64,000 bases of DNA from Acorus gramineus (Eukaryota > Streptophyta > Magnoliopsida > Acorales > Acoraceae), in the NCBI GenBank assembly GCA_030737835.1, contig CM060854.1:14224607-14288606 (forward strand), read 5' to 3'. A program made the position numbers and the translations under genes. A model generated the notes under the pieces. That model was not told where the DNA came from and ran no database searches. It saw only the letters and a list, made by a program, of their open reading frames with translations. This document shows positions 48,665 to 59,095 of the stretch, piece after piece (the stretch's first letter is position 1; every line of letters begins with the position of its first letter).

Positions 48665-49385
48665 TAGTATAAGGATAGGTGTGTGTGTAGCTGGTGGTTA
48701 TTATGCAAGTGTGTGGGGTATCTGGATGAGTGAGTGTCAAGAGTGGTTGTTTGGGTTGAGGAGACCGGGTTATAGCCGTCCTGGTAGAGAGTTCCCATCA
48801 GTAGGTACCACTGATGCAGTCGGAGGGGTACTGAATCTGGGAGTATGCCAGGTAGAAGTTACCCAGGAATAGATTATGGAATGGTGTCGCGAGCGTGGAA
48901 TCGCTCTCCCCTTCGTCGGATCCACGTAGTACAGCCCCGGCGTTAGACAGGCTCCCGATCAGAGGACCAGGCGAGCTACGGAGCGGGGAGAGGCTACCGA
49001 TGGACCAGGGGTAGAGAGCAGTCTAAGTCTCTCCCAAAGTCCCAAAATGTCTCCTTTCGGGAGTGAGGGTGTGGATGAGGCGAAGACGGGTCGCTCGTGA
49101 CCCAAGTTCTGTTGGACCATTCCCAATGATGTTGGGTCCGGTCTTGTAGTGGATGTTGAAGGACATCGTTGGGTGATCATCTAGAGGTAGATGATCCGGA
49201 GGGGTTAGTAGTGTTCTTTAAAATGATGTCTTCTTCCAGTGTTCCTTTCTGGATTAAGGGGCCTTGTGAGGTCGGCGTTGAAACCCGGGCTAGGGTACTT
49301 CGTGTTCCTTGTTTGGTTGTCGGGGTATCCTATATCGGGATTTCATGGTGCCCTCCCGAGGTTTCTTTTCCCAGGTAAGGGATGC
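48665..49385 (+). repeat. Captured LTR segment inside element C
   Basis: The reverse complement of the block in A and B, in the matching place between gag and pol stub. It contains TTCCTTGTTTGGTTGTCGGG, GTAGATGATCC and GTGAGGGTGTGGATGAGGCG. Confidence 0.8.
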
Positions 49386-49419
49386 CATGGAAGCATCAGA
49401 TAGATGAGAGATCAAGTGC

Positions 49420-49981
49420 GAATTTTGGTTAGAGATTAAGGCCTTTTGGGCTGAGTGTTTTCTGGTAAAGGCATATCTGTGGACCCGGGCAAGACGCTCG
49501 TCGCGTCAAATTGGCGTCGACCGTCGAACCCCGCAAGGATTCGGAGCTTCCCAAGTTTGGCGGGTTATTGCAGGAAGCTTGACGAGGGACTCTCGAAGAT
49601 AGCTGTTCCTCTTAACCGCCTTACTCGGAAGGATGTCCGGTTCGAGTGGTCCCCGTCTTGCGAGGAGAGCTTCCTGGAGTTTTATCGGAGGCTCACCTCA
49701 GCGCCAATTCTTACCTCTCCGTCTTGGAGTGGTGGGTTCGCAGTTGGGTAAAGGTGTGTCCGCGATCCTGCTCACGTCATCCCGTTCGAGCCGCTCGTCT
49801 CTGAGCCGGACAGTCATTCATGGAGCAGTCGATTGAGATCATGGACCGCCGCGTGAGGAGGCTCTGCACCAAGACCGTCCAGTGGGTCGAGGTGCGATGG
49901 CAGCACCGTTCTGGTGTCGTGGACACTTGGGAGCTCAAGGATGCCAGGTGTGACGCGTATCCGCATCTTTTCCCCTCCTAG
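49420..49981 (+). pseudogene. pol stub of element C
   Basis: RT connection ([54 protein letters not shown]) fused near 49745 to the integrase/chromodomain tail (RTVIHGAVD frame, then MDRRVRRLCTKTVQWVEVRW, LKDARCDAYPHLFPS). The stop TAG is at 49979-49981. Confidence 0.85.
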
Positions 49982-50011
49982 ATGTTTTTGCATATTTTGA
50001 GGACAAAATTT

Positions 50012-50027
50012 CCTAAGGGGGGGAGAA
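50012..50027 (+). other. Polypurine tract of element C
   Basis: CCTAAGGGGGGGAGAA immediately before the LTR start TGTTATATATG. Confidence 0.85.
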
Positions 50028-50290
50028 TGTTATATATGTGTCACTTTTAGCCTGCTGGTAACCGTTGGAGCGTTCTGGCAGTTTTTTTTTTTTTTCGATT
50101 TTCGATCGGAACCGCTAATTTTTGGACTGTTAGCTATCGTCCTGAGTTGGAGGACTCCGATTGGAAATCTAACTGCATATTTGGTGTCCTGGTACCATTT
50201 TAAGCCTCTCACAAAAATTTCATCGAATTCCGGTAACGTTTCCGAAATTTCACAGTTTCGGGGCGTATCCGGGTATTTTAAGTCACTTAC

Positions 50291-50337
50291 TATATAAGGG
50301 GTGATCTAAAAATGGTTGACTACTATTCATCATCCCT
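50291..50337 (+). promoter_or_regulatory. LTR core promoter, element C
   Basis: TATATAAGGG at 50291-50300 lies 34 bp before ACTATTCATCATC (50325-50337), matching the arrangement in the other LTRs. Confidence 0.55.
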
Positions 50338-50819
50338 ACCATTTGGTTTTCTCTCTCCCCTCTCTCCTTTTCTCACTTTTGAGCCCCCTAGACCCCTCAA
50401 ACCTAAAAACCTAAAGCATAGGAAGTGTAGATCGGGTCCCGATCTACACCCCGGTGCTTTCAAATCCCGATTCCGGCGAGATTTGCCCCTCCGTCCCCCC
50501 TCTCTTCTCCTCTGTTTTGGACCATTTCGAGGGCCAAGATAGATCCGGGTGGTGGAAGCCTTTTGGGAGAGGTTTCGGTGCGCGGAGAGCAACCGGACTT
50601 CCCTTCTTCCCCTCGGTAAGCCCTCTTTCCCCTCTTTTATTGCATAGATGCTTGTTAGGAGGTCGGATTTGGGGTTGGGAGGCGGTGGGCGGCGGTGGGT
50701 GGCCGTCGGAGGGCTGTGGTGGTGGTCGGAGGCCTTGGGGTGGTCGGTGTTGGTGGTAGAGGAGCTCGGGTAGGGAGCTAGGCTGTCCGGGCAGGGTGTT
50801 GGGCAGCCCCGGGAGGTTT

Positions 50820-51720
50820 GGCAGCAGGCGCAGCAGGTGGGCGCACCAGGTGGCCGGGCGCGCGGGTGCGTGCGCGCAGGCGTGCGCGCGGTGTGCGCTC
50901 GGGTGGTGCTGCAGGCGTGCTGGGCGTGCAGGGCATGCAGGGTAGACTGGCAGGGCTAGCTTAGGTAGGATGGCTGGGCTGTGCGCGCGGGTAGGCCGGG
51001 CTGGCAGGCTGGGCGCGCAGGCGAGCAGGGCAGGAGGTGCTCGGGCGTCAGGCGAGCAGTGCCGGGCGTGCAGGCGAACGGTGCTCGGGCCACTCGGCGA
51101 CGCGTTCAGGCAGGCAACGCGGGCAGCAGCGTGGGCATGCTCGCAGGCGCGTTGGGCGCGTGCTACCAGGCGCGCTGGGCGCGTGTTGCGCGTGCGTGCG
51201 CGTGGGCGCTGGGTGAGGGTCCCGGGTGCTGGGCGCTGAGCACTGGGAGCTGGTCGCGGATACCGGGTGTGCTGGGCGAGGGTGCTGAGCGCTGGGCGCA
51301 GGGGCGCTGGGCACCGCAGTGGTGTATGCGCGCGGGGCGCTAGGTTGAGGCGCAGTCGTGCGCGCGGTGAGGAGGGTAGAGGCTGGTGGTGCGTGCGGGG
51401 TGCGCGCGGAGCAAGGTGGTGCGCGCGGGGTGCGCGCGGGGCGAGGTGGTGCGCGCGGGGTGCTTGCGGGGTGAGGCGCTGCGCGCGGGGCGTGCGGGGT
51501 GCTCGCGGGCCAGCGCGAGGCGTGCGGGGAGTGCACGGGTGGCTGCGCTGGGGCGCAGGGGGCGCGCGGTGCACCCGGGAGGTTCGGCTGTGCGCGGGGT
51601 GCGTTGGCTGAGGCACGGCGGTGCACCCGGGCGGTCGGGCGGCCGTGCGGGTGGTTGCCGGCCGTGCGGGTGGTTGCCGGGGTGCTCGGGCTAGCATGCG
51701 TGCGGGTCGTATGCACGTTT
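50820..51720. repeat. G-rich low-complexity tract of the LTR
   Basis: About 0.9 kb of GTGCGCGCGGGG-like repeats, very rich in CpG and in alternating GC/GT steps. Homologous tracts of 0.2-0.9 kb occur in every LTR here. They open long frames on both strands, such as a 417-codon Pro/Arg/Ala frame on the minus strand, that have no domain and no conservation of frame. Confidence 0.85.
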
Positions 51721-51819
51721 GCCCGAGTGTTGGATGTTTGTTTGTGGGTTTTGTGAATTTTGATGTCTTTGGTAGTAGTGGTGGATGTTTAACTCACCAT
51801 ATAAATGTCTGTCTTGCAG

Positions 51820-51855
51820 ATCCTGACGGGCGGTCGCGCGACGACCCGAACTTCG
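51820..51855 (+). other. Conserved 36-nt exon-like block, element C LTR
   Basis: Acceptor-like TGTCTTGCAG before it and GTGAGTGG after it, at the same place as in the other LTRs. With one base from the preceding exon it reads DPDGRSRDDPNF. Continuing into sequence after the acceptor at 53103 it reads VVTEPELEPEQQLELFEGFL and a stop. Confidence 0.5.
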
Positions 51856-53506
51856 GTGAGTGGGACAATCCAACCCAGTAGAGAGGGGTCATACGCATTT
51901 GGGCGTATACCAACCTCTCCTGGGGCACCATGGATGTATATTAACCAGCAGTAATATGTAATCCATGCTTGCATGATTTAAATGTAGAATGCATGCTACC
52001 CTAGTCTTTGTATGTTAGGGACTTGCACCCATAGGATAGGTGTAAGAGCCATGCACCATGCCCCCTATTTTCATGCTAGGAAACCTCGGCCTACGCATGC
52101 GTCCTACTAGTTTGTTTATTAAATTAAATGCTAGTGTATGTTAAATCGCATGCCTTAGATAATATTATAGGGAGGAGCCTTGCGAGGTCAACATTGAGAC
52201 CCGTGTTAGGGTACTCCGTGTTCCTTGTTTGGTTGTCGGGATGTCCTGTATCGGGACCTCATGCTGCCCTCCCAAGGTTTCTAGTCCCAGTAATATTATA
52301 AGTAATGTTATATACCTGGTATGATTATTAGCATATTTAGTGAATATTATAGGGGAGGGGCCTTGCGAGGACAGCGGTGAGACCCGGGTTAGGGTACTCC
52401 GTGTTCCTTGTTTGGTTGTCGGGGTATCCTATATCGGGAACTCACACCGCCCTCCAGAGTTCTTTCCCCCAATGATATTACAACCTTGCTTTTATCGTAC
52501 ATATTTCCCCGCATCTTGGTTATGTGCCCTGGAGGAACTCTGAAGAGTTCATGACATTAGAGTTGTAGAGATGTGTTGTCGGCGGATCCGAGTGGATCGT
52601 ATGCGTATGGATAGGCTGTTCTGTTTCCCTTCGTTGGATCCGAGTAGAGACTGCCCCAGCGTGATAAGGTCGTCCCTTCCGAGGGCTCCCATCAGTAGGC
52701 GCCTCCCGATATTTGTGACGGACTGTGCTGAAGTTATGGGTGAAGACCAGCGGCCTATGGAGTGGAGGAGAGACTACCGGTGGACCAAGGGTGACCAACA
52801 GCCTAGTCAGTCCCAATATCCTATGTCACCCGTGGTAGGGTGAGGGTGAGGGTGTAATGGGTTGGCGATGAGCGACCTACTGGATTTGTGATTGGATGAG
52901 TATCAGTCCCAATAGCCTATGTCACCCATTGATGGGTGAGGGTGAGGGTGTGGTGGTTCGGCGAGGTACGAACCACTGGATTATGTTGTTATGTCACTTA
53001 GAGGATGGATAAATAATGGAATTGTGGTAAATATTGTCTGTGATGCATGGGTTGTGCTGTTCACTGAGCGTGTGGCTCACCCCTCACATATGTTTTTCCC
53101 CAGTGGTCACTGAGCCTGAGCTAGAGCCGGAGCAGCAGTTGGAGCTTTTCGAGGGATTCCTTCAGTAGCGGAGCAGCGCCACGTTCCGCGAGTACCAGAG
53201 GTTATCAGCATCCCTTCTTGACTGTATGTATTTTATTTCCGTGCTTGGCACGCATCTGTGTATATCTAGTTGTATTTGTATATATTGGCTCTTACAGGAC
53301 AGATGATTGAGTATCAAGTCTGTAGAATGTTTATTTACAGATTCAGCCTTTTGCTTCCGCATTTGGTGTATATATCAGGTCAGCCCTTTTGTTGTCTGTG
53401 CGTCATTCTGGTCGTTGTGTATGATATATTATTGACCTCCTGTGTAGATTCTGATATTTTATATACACTTGCCGCGTCCCAGGGACGGCCGCCCTGGGGC
53501 GTGACA

Positions 53507-53740
53507 GAAACCATATTCTCACCAATTTAACCACATTCAAGCTACAAAAATCATCAATGTGAAACTAATTGGTGCTTCAAAGTTTTATAGATAATTTTTC
53601 CAAAAGTTAGGGTATGTAACTTTTTTCAATAGTAATATCCAACGAAATATACCCTTAATCACAAATATTAGGTTAGTAAGTCATCAAACCCACTGTTCAC
53701 ATATAATATAGAAAAAAATATCTATATCTGAGAAATATGA
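53507..53740. other. Single-copy-like AT-rich flank
   Basis: The first sequence after the retrotransposon block. I see no gene, LTR or TIR in it. Confidence 0.6.
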
Positions 53741-53885
53741 AAAACCCTAGATCTAAAAAAAAAACTGAAAACAAAAACCCTAGATCTGAAAAGAAAAACC
53801 TTGGATCTAAAAAAACTGAATACAAAACTCAATATCTGAAAATAAATCTGAAAACAAAAACCCTAGGTCTGAAAATAGTTCTTAA
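53741..53885. repeat. Imperfect tandem AAAACCCTAGATCTGAAAA repeats
   Basis: About five imperfect copies of a 25-35 bp unit around ACCCTAGATCTGAAAACAAA. On the minus strand it resembles the T-rich CAGATCTAGGGTTTTTG sequences common in plant 5' leaders. It is not telomere repeat (TTTAGGG). Confidence 0.7.
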
Positions 53886-53899
53886 AATAAAATAAACAC

Positions 53900-54180
53900 T
53901 TACATTATGAAAATAAATCGCACAGGGAGGGGGTGGGAGGGGTTTCGGCCTGGTAGAGGTGGTCGCCGTACGGGGAGGAGGCGCGGGGGGGTGGTGGTTC
54001 CACAGGGAGGGGTGTTGGGAGGGTCGAGGTGGTGGTCGCATAGGAAGGGCTGGCGGAGAGGGGCCGCAGGGGGTGTTGGCCGATTTGGGAGAGAAGGGAG
54101 AGATTGTGAGGCTTTTTTTTTTCTTTTTCTTTTTGCTGATCCAGACATTTGATCTGGGAGAGAAGGAAGAGAACAAATGA
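53900..54180. other. GC-rich patch with Pro-rich open frames on the minus strand
   Basis: A 250-bp G-rich island in AT-rich surroundings. Minus-strand frames of 103-115 codons are Pro/Ser rich and overlap in all three phases, so they are not convincing. Together with the leader-like repeats beside it, it could be an old minus-strand first exon or a degraded insertion. I cannot assign a gene. Confidence 0.4.
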
Positions 54181-54366
54181 GATGAGAGAGAAATCTAGTG
54201 GGGGTAATGGGGGCATTGAGTGACATGGTGACTTGGTAAAACAAGTTTCACCTTTTTATTTTTGTGAAAGACATATCTGATCGTCTGATCAGTGAAGCCA
54301 AGATCAAACGGCCCTTCTTTTCTGTCGCACGATGGGTGCACAGTTGCACAACCGCACCTAATGGTT

Positions 54367-54389
54367 TATATATATATATATATATATAT
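54367..54389. repeat. (TA)n microsatellite
   Basis: A TATATA run of 23 bp between GTT and GGTGCGG. Confidence 0.9.
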
Positions 54390-56019
54390 GGTGCGGACAT
54401 CATACCTCATTTTAATATGCAGTCACCTTATTATCACCGTACAATTGGGGTGCATTTAATTGGATGGTAAGAAGATATTCCATAAAAAATCACAAGAGAA
54501 AAATAGGGAGATTGTGTGGAGAAAAAAGAGGGATCAAGATTTATAAGGATATATGTGATTTCATGGGGTGATTATTTTAACCGTCTGATTAAAATCCATT
54601 TAATCGGATGGTAATGACATGGTGACCACACCTTAAAAAAAGGATATGGTGACCGCATCTTACATTTCACTATATATATATTACTAACCGAAAGTGTTTT
54701 CAACTTCGTAATACTTTTATTTTTGAATTTACCTTTAAATTTTGATGATCATTATCTTTTTGAATTAAGGATAAGAATGAAAAAAAAAAGATAATGTGAG
54801 ATTTTAATCAAATCTAATGAATAGTGGTGATCATGTCATATCATCATTTTTTATTATTATTCTTTTAGATTTGATTAAGATAACTATATAATAGACATCA
54901 ATTTTTAATAGCATAACATCATATCCATCAAATCTCATTCAATTCTGATAATATAATGGATTATTTTTTAATTGTAACTTACTTATTATCATTTTATAAT
55001 ATATTTTGATTATATTTTGGGAATATTTTATAATGATTTTACATTATATCTTAAAATATATTTTTATTTAAAATTAATTATAGGATACTCAAAATATTAA
55101 GAATATATGATATATCAATTTTACAACAAAAACAAATATATATATATGTAATCCTTGATTTAAGAGATCATAATTGATTCTCATCTATCTATTTATATTA
55201 TTAACCAATTTACATATTTACCCCTAATAAATTTGTTAAAGTGTATTATTATCTAAAACTAATATTTAGTCTCATAATCTTATCATAGGTCTTTAAAGAT
55301 ATATTAAATGAATGGTGTTGATTGTGCTACGTCATCATATTTTTTGTTATTATTATTTTTTATTAGATTTAGATTGAGATAATCATGGAATATAGATAAT
55401 AAAGATGTAATTTCATATTAAATATGAGTTTCAACGTTAGATCTCACTTTTCATCTTTAAATAATCAGTTAGTCATAAATATATATCGAAAATATCTTTT
55501 CAACGAGCTATTGATCACCGCAATCTGAGTGATATTTGAAAAGTTATGAATTTTTAAAGAATATGGGGATTAATTTAATTCTTGATTTTTTCGTATTCGT
55601 TTTGATTCGGGTTGTGTTGGATTCAGGTTTTACTTTATAAATATTTTATTTTTAAACAATTAAAATTTTGTAAGAGTTAATTCTTTGCATGACAAAAAAA
55701 AAAGAAGAAGATGAAAATCATTTTATCATACACACATAAGTAAAATATTCTATATAAAAATAGATACATGGAAACTGTAAAATTAAATGAAAGATTCTAT
55801 ATAAAAATAAATTGTATAATTCAAATTTTATCATGCATATTAAAAAAATTATAATTTTACTTAGATATGAAAACTTCTGGTTCGGGTTGATTTGGGTTAC
55901 CTGAACCCTCAACCTAAACCGAATTCAATTGGGTTCGGGCTACTCGAGTTTGGGCTCAAGTTAAACACGAACGCTAACATCCCAATCCAAACCAGCCCAA
56001 AAATTTTGAAGTTGGGTCA
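54390..56019. other. AT-rich intergenic sequence
   Basis: No gene found. It contains short direct repeats (ATTTAATCGGATGGTAA type at 54440-54620), a longer diverged repeat pair, and at 55870-55970 a GGGTTCGGGTTGATTTGGG stretch that leads into the hAT-type element. Confidence 0.6.
54800..55390 (+). repeat. Diverged direct repeat pair about 500 bp apart
   Basis: About 54800-54890 and 55295-55385 share AATGAATRGTGNTGAT, then GTCATCAT, TTATTATTATT and TTAGATTNAGATTNAGATAA. They are probably an old duplication or two copies of a short element. Confidence 0.55.
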
Positions 56020-56027
56020 GGTCTAAC

Positions 56028-57127
56028 AAAGTCTGTCAATCGGACAGGTATCTGTATCCGAACTAGATATCCGAAAAAATATCCGTATCCGATATCCGAC
56101 GGATATTCTAAAACACATATTCGTATCAAATCCGAAAATCCGGATACGGATTCCGATAATATCCGAAATATATGAACCAGATTAAAATATAAAAAATTTA
56201 TAAAATCATAAGTCATAACATAGTTAAATAGGTATCTACCAAAGATATAAAAACATAAATCTAATATAGTTAAACAAGTATCCAACAAAGACATAAAAAC
56301 ATAAATCCTAATATAGTTAAACAAGTATCCAACAGTGATATAAAAAAATAAATCATAACATAGTTAAATATTCAACCAACAAAAATTGATTTGAAATTAA
56401 ATAAACATCAGAGATACTGTAGCACTATTTCTGTAGCAGGAATACTGTCCCTTTACAAAAAATTTGTGAGTGGATAGAGACAGAATGGGAGTTTTTAGAA
56501 CGGAGTGTTAGCAAATACCCACTCAACTATCACTGAAAGAAAAAGACGCTTAAATAAGTGAGAACAATGCACAAGAGGAAATCCACTATGGGAATTAAGA
56601 GATTTAGTTTTAGTTAGTAGAAAAAGTTGTCTAGATGATGTGGATAAAATCAATCTGGTAACTTGGTAAGTATGGCTGTTAATTTTCAACAGAACAACTG
56701 TCTGGTCCTTTTGCTTTACTCTCTATCAGCTTTGTTTACTTGTTCCGGCGGCAGAGAAGATGATCGGCGACTTGCAAAGAGAGGAAGAGAAGAAGATCGG
56801 TGATTTTTTATTTTCTTTTTGTTCTTGCTGGGTGAGTCCGTAAGAGATGAAACTGGGGATTGGATTGTGTTTTGTCCTAGAATACGTGTCATTGGATTTT
56901 GATCTAAGGGTTGAAACTAATCCTATTATATATAAATAAAATAAAACTTTGGATACGGATATTGTTCGGATCAGATACAGTCTATATCTGATCCGATTCA
57001 AAAATTTTGAATACGGATAATTTGGTTCGGGTATGGATACAGATTTTCGGATATCGGATATTTTCTATATTTTCAGATACGAATTCGAATCGGATACGGA
57101 TATTTTTTCGAATAATTGACAGGCTTA
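56028..57127 (+). mobile_element. Non-autonomous hAT-type element, copy 1 (8-bp TSD)
   Basis: The ends are AAAGTCTGTCAAT and ATTGACAGGCTTA. Flanks are GGTCTAAC (56020-56027) and GGTCCAAC (57128-57135), an 8-bp duplication with one mismatch, as expected for hAT. Both subterminal regions are packed with CGGATATCCG/CCGATATCCGA-like units. There is no transposase. The middle (about 56400-56870) is absent from copy 2 and unrelated to the repeats. Confidence 0.8.
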
Positions 57128-57135
57128 GGTCCAAC

Positions 57136-58690
57136 CTGTTCAAGTTGCACTCTTAATTCTAAAGAATTTAAATTATACATATATGTCACATTTTTTATCT
57201 ATTCGAGTGATTTTTTTTTTAAATGAATTCGAGCGATATTGTTGTTTTTAAAGTTTCAAACGGAGTATTTTTACAATATAGGGTTGGTGGAAGGATATAT
57301 ATATTAAAATTTTATTTTTAGTTGTAACATATCTCTTTTATATTTCACAGATGATTTGTTTAACCATTATTAAAAAATTTATTATATCATTTATTATACA
57401 TAACATGATATATTATATCACATATAAATGGATTAAAAAAATTGAAGGTTTGGTTGTTGGCATTGTTTTCAAAATATTTTTTATTTACACGCACATCGTG
57501 GATGGGAGAAAACTAGTTCTTTACTAATCACCTACGTTTTCAAAAAAGAGGGGGGTATTCATTTTAAATACTCATAATGCAGATTTAATTTGAACTTTTG
57601 AAGACTTTGAGTTTCAATGGGGTCTTCTATTTGAAGATTTTGTTGTTTTGAAGACTTTCAAATTTTTTTGTATAGGTCTTTAAATCACTATTTTGATTGG
57701 TTAAAATTCTCATTTCACTCTTTGTCCCTTTCATTTTTATTGTTTATTGGCATTTATGTCTTAATTTTAATGTAAATGCCCAAATTATATTAACTCTATA
57801 TTTACATATAATTTTTTTTTTGAAAGTCCGAATTTCAAAAATTTAAAAATTTTACAATTTGAAATATGAAATTTTAAACCTCCAACATTTGAAATTTGAA
57901 ATCAGGTTAACCCGACAGTTGAACTGATGACTTTTTTTTATCCCATTCATTTTCTGGTTTAATAAATAGTTTTATTTTGAACATTGTTTTTGAATTCTAA
58001 TGATTCATTTTTTGTTATTATATCATGATAATGTTATAGTTCAAATCTGATTAACTCGACAATTGAACCAGTAACTCTTATCTCATTCATTTTTCAGTTC
58101 AATGAATGGTTTGGTTTTTGAAAACATTGATTTTGAGCTTTAGAAGAAATTTTTTGGTGAAAAGTTTAACACATATTTTTCAAATTTTCATAATTTTATT
58201 AAATACAAATGGAAAATTAGGAATTTATAATTTTGTTGGAATTAAATATCATTTATCAAAAGTTGTTCTATGATACAAGGACATTTGTTGGATTACAAAA
58301 CTTTGATGTGACATGTCGAGACCCAAATAGTGGGTCTCCAATTATAGAGTCCAACACCCATTTGGAGACTGGTCTTCATTTTGAAGCTCCATTGGAGCTA
58401 AAACATCAAAAATCATCTTCAAATCTTGTTTTTGAAGCTCAATAGGTGCTGCTCTCTTAAAATATATATTTAGTTAAATAAATATTTAACTTTTTTTTAT
58501 GTTTTAGTGAACATATAACATTCACTGGAACACATATGTATTATTTTTACAACAATACATATTCTAATTTGTTAAGTGGTATATATGTGTCATCAACAAA
58601 CCCATGCCTTTAATCACATGCAAGGTCCGTTCGTACATAATCGCGATCGCGTCAAGGGAAGTTTTCATCGAATCCTATCAAATCCATTTA
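57136..58690. other. AT-rich intergenic sequence
   Basis: No convincing gene. A TTGAAGATTTT/TTTGAAGCTC-rich part at 57560-57700 and 58340-58445, and the small inverted repeat GAGACCCAAATAGTGGGTCTC at 58318-58338, hint at an old MITE whose ends I could not define. Confidence 0.55.
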
Positions 58691-59045
58691 GGGCGTGTTT
58701 AATTGACAAATGGGATTGGGATTCTATGAATCCTGAGATTCTAAATCCAAATGGATTGGGATTGTGAAATTCATAATATATTATATTATATATATATATA
58801 TATATATTATGTGTTAAAGGAGATGAAGAGTCTGGGTAAAAATGTTTTTTTTTTTAATCTACATGAATTGGGATTGGGGGAATACTATCTCTTGAGAGGG
58901 ATTCCCAATCCCCCTAATCAAGGATTCTCAATCCCACTCTCTCAATTACAATCCCCCTTTTAAAATTTATCCAAACAACTTATTGACATGGATTGAGATT
59001 CTTAATCCCAATCCAAACACCCAATCCTCCTATCCAAACATGCCC
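58691..59045 (+). mobile_element. Tourist-like (PIF/Harbinger) MITE
   Basis: 355 bp, starting GGGCGTGTTTAATTG and ending CAAACATGCCC, flanked by TTA at 58688-58690 and 59046-59048. A 3-bp TTA/TAA duplication with a GGGCNTGTTT end is the PIF/Harbinger signature. Inverted GGGATTGGGATT/AATCCCAATCC segments and a TA run (58781-58806) lie inside. Confidence 0.82.
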
Positions 59046-59095
59046 TTAGTGTTTATTATCTAATAATGAGTCCGATGAAGACTCCATGTCTACTC

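Larger units (their letters stand above)
48059..53506 (+). mobile_element. Element C: gag-only Tekay derivative lacking its 5' part
   Basis: A plus-strand relative of A and B: partial gag, captured LTR segment, pol stub, polypurine tract and a complete 3' LTR. The 5' LTR, primer site and first half of gag are deleted, and the break is fused to Tat integrase. It shares B-specific deletions. Flanking duplication cannot be tested because the left edge is lost; the right flank begins GAAAC. Confidence 0.88.
50028..53506 (+). mobile_element. Element C 3' LTR, longest in the window
   Basis: 3479 bp, TGTTATATATGTGTCAC to CCCTGGGGCGTGACA. Landmarks in order: U3 to about 50325, an AGATCGGGTCCCGATCT palindrome near 50430-50446, donor-like CTCGGTAAGCC at 50612, G-rich tract about 50820-51720, 36-nt block 51820-51855, duplicated 125-bp unit (52170-52295, 52350-52475), gaactctgaagagttc palindrome, two hairpin/GTGAGGGTGAGGGTG blocks, and acceptor-like TTTTTCCCCAG ending at 53103. 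Confidence 0.95.

Noticed and set aside
50444-51697. 417-codon minus-strand open frame
   Set aside because: It is antisense to the LTR G-rich tract; GC-rich repeats lack stop codons by composition. The homologous stretches in other LTRs give different, broken frames.
53741-53885. ACCCTAG repeats as interstitial telomere
   Set aside because: The unit is longer and contains ATCTGAAAA; the telomere heptamer is not repeated in tandem.
57560-58460. Possible MITE bounded by TTGAAGATTTT/TTTGAAGCTC segments
   Set aside because: Inverted similarity is weak and no matching ends or target duplication could be fixed, so it is not listed as an element.
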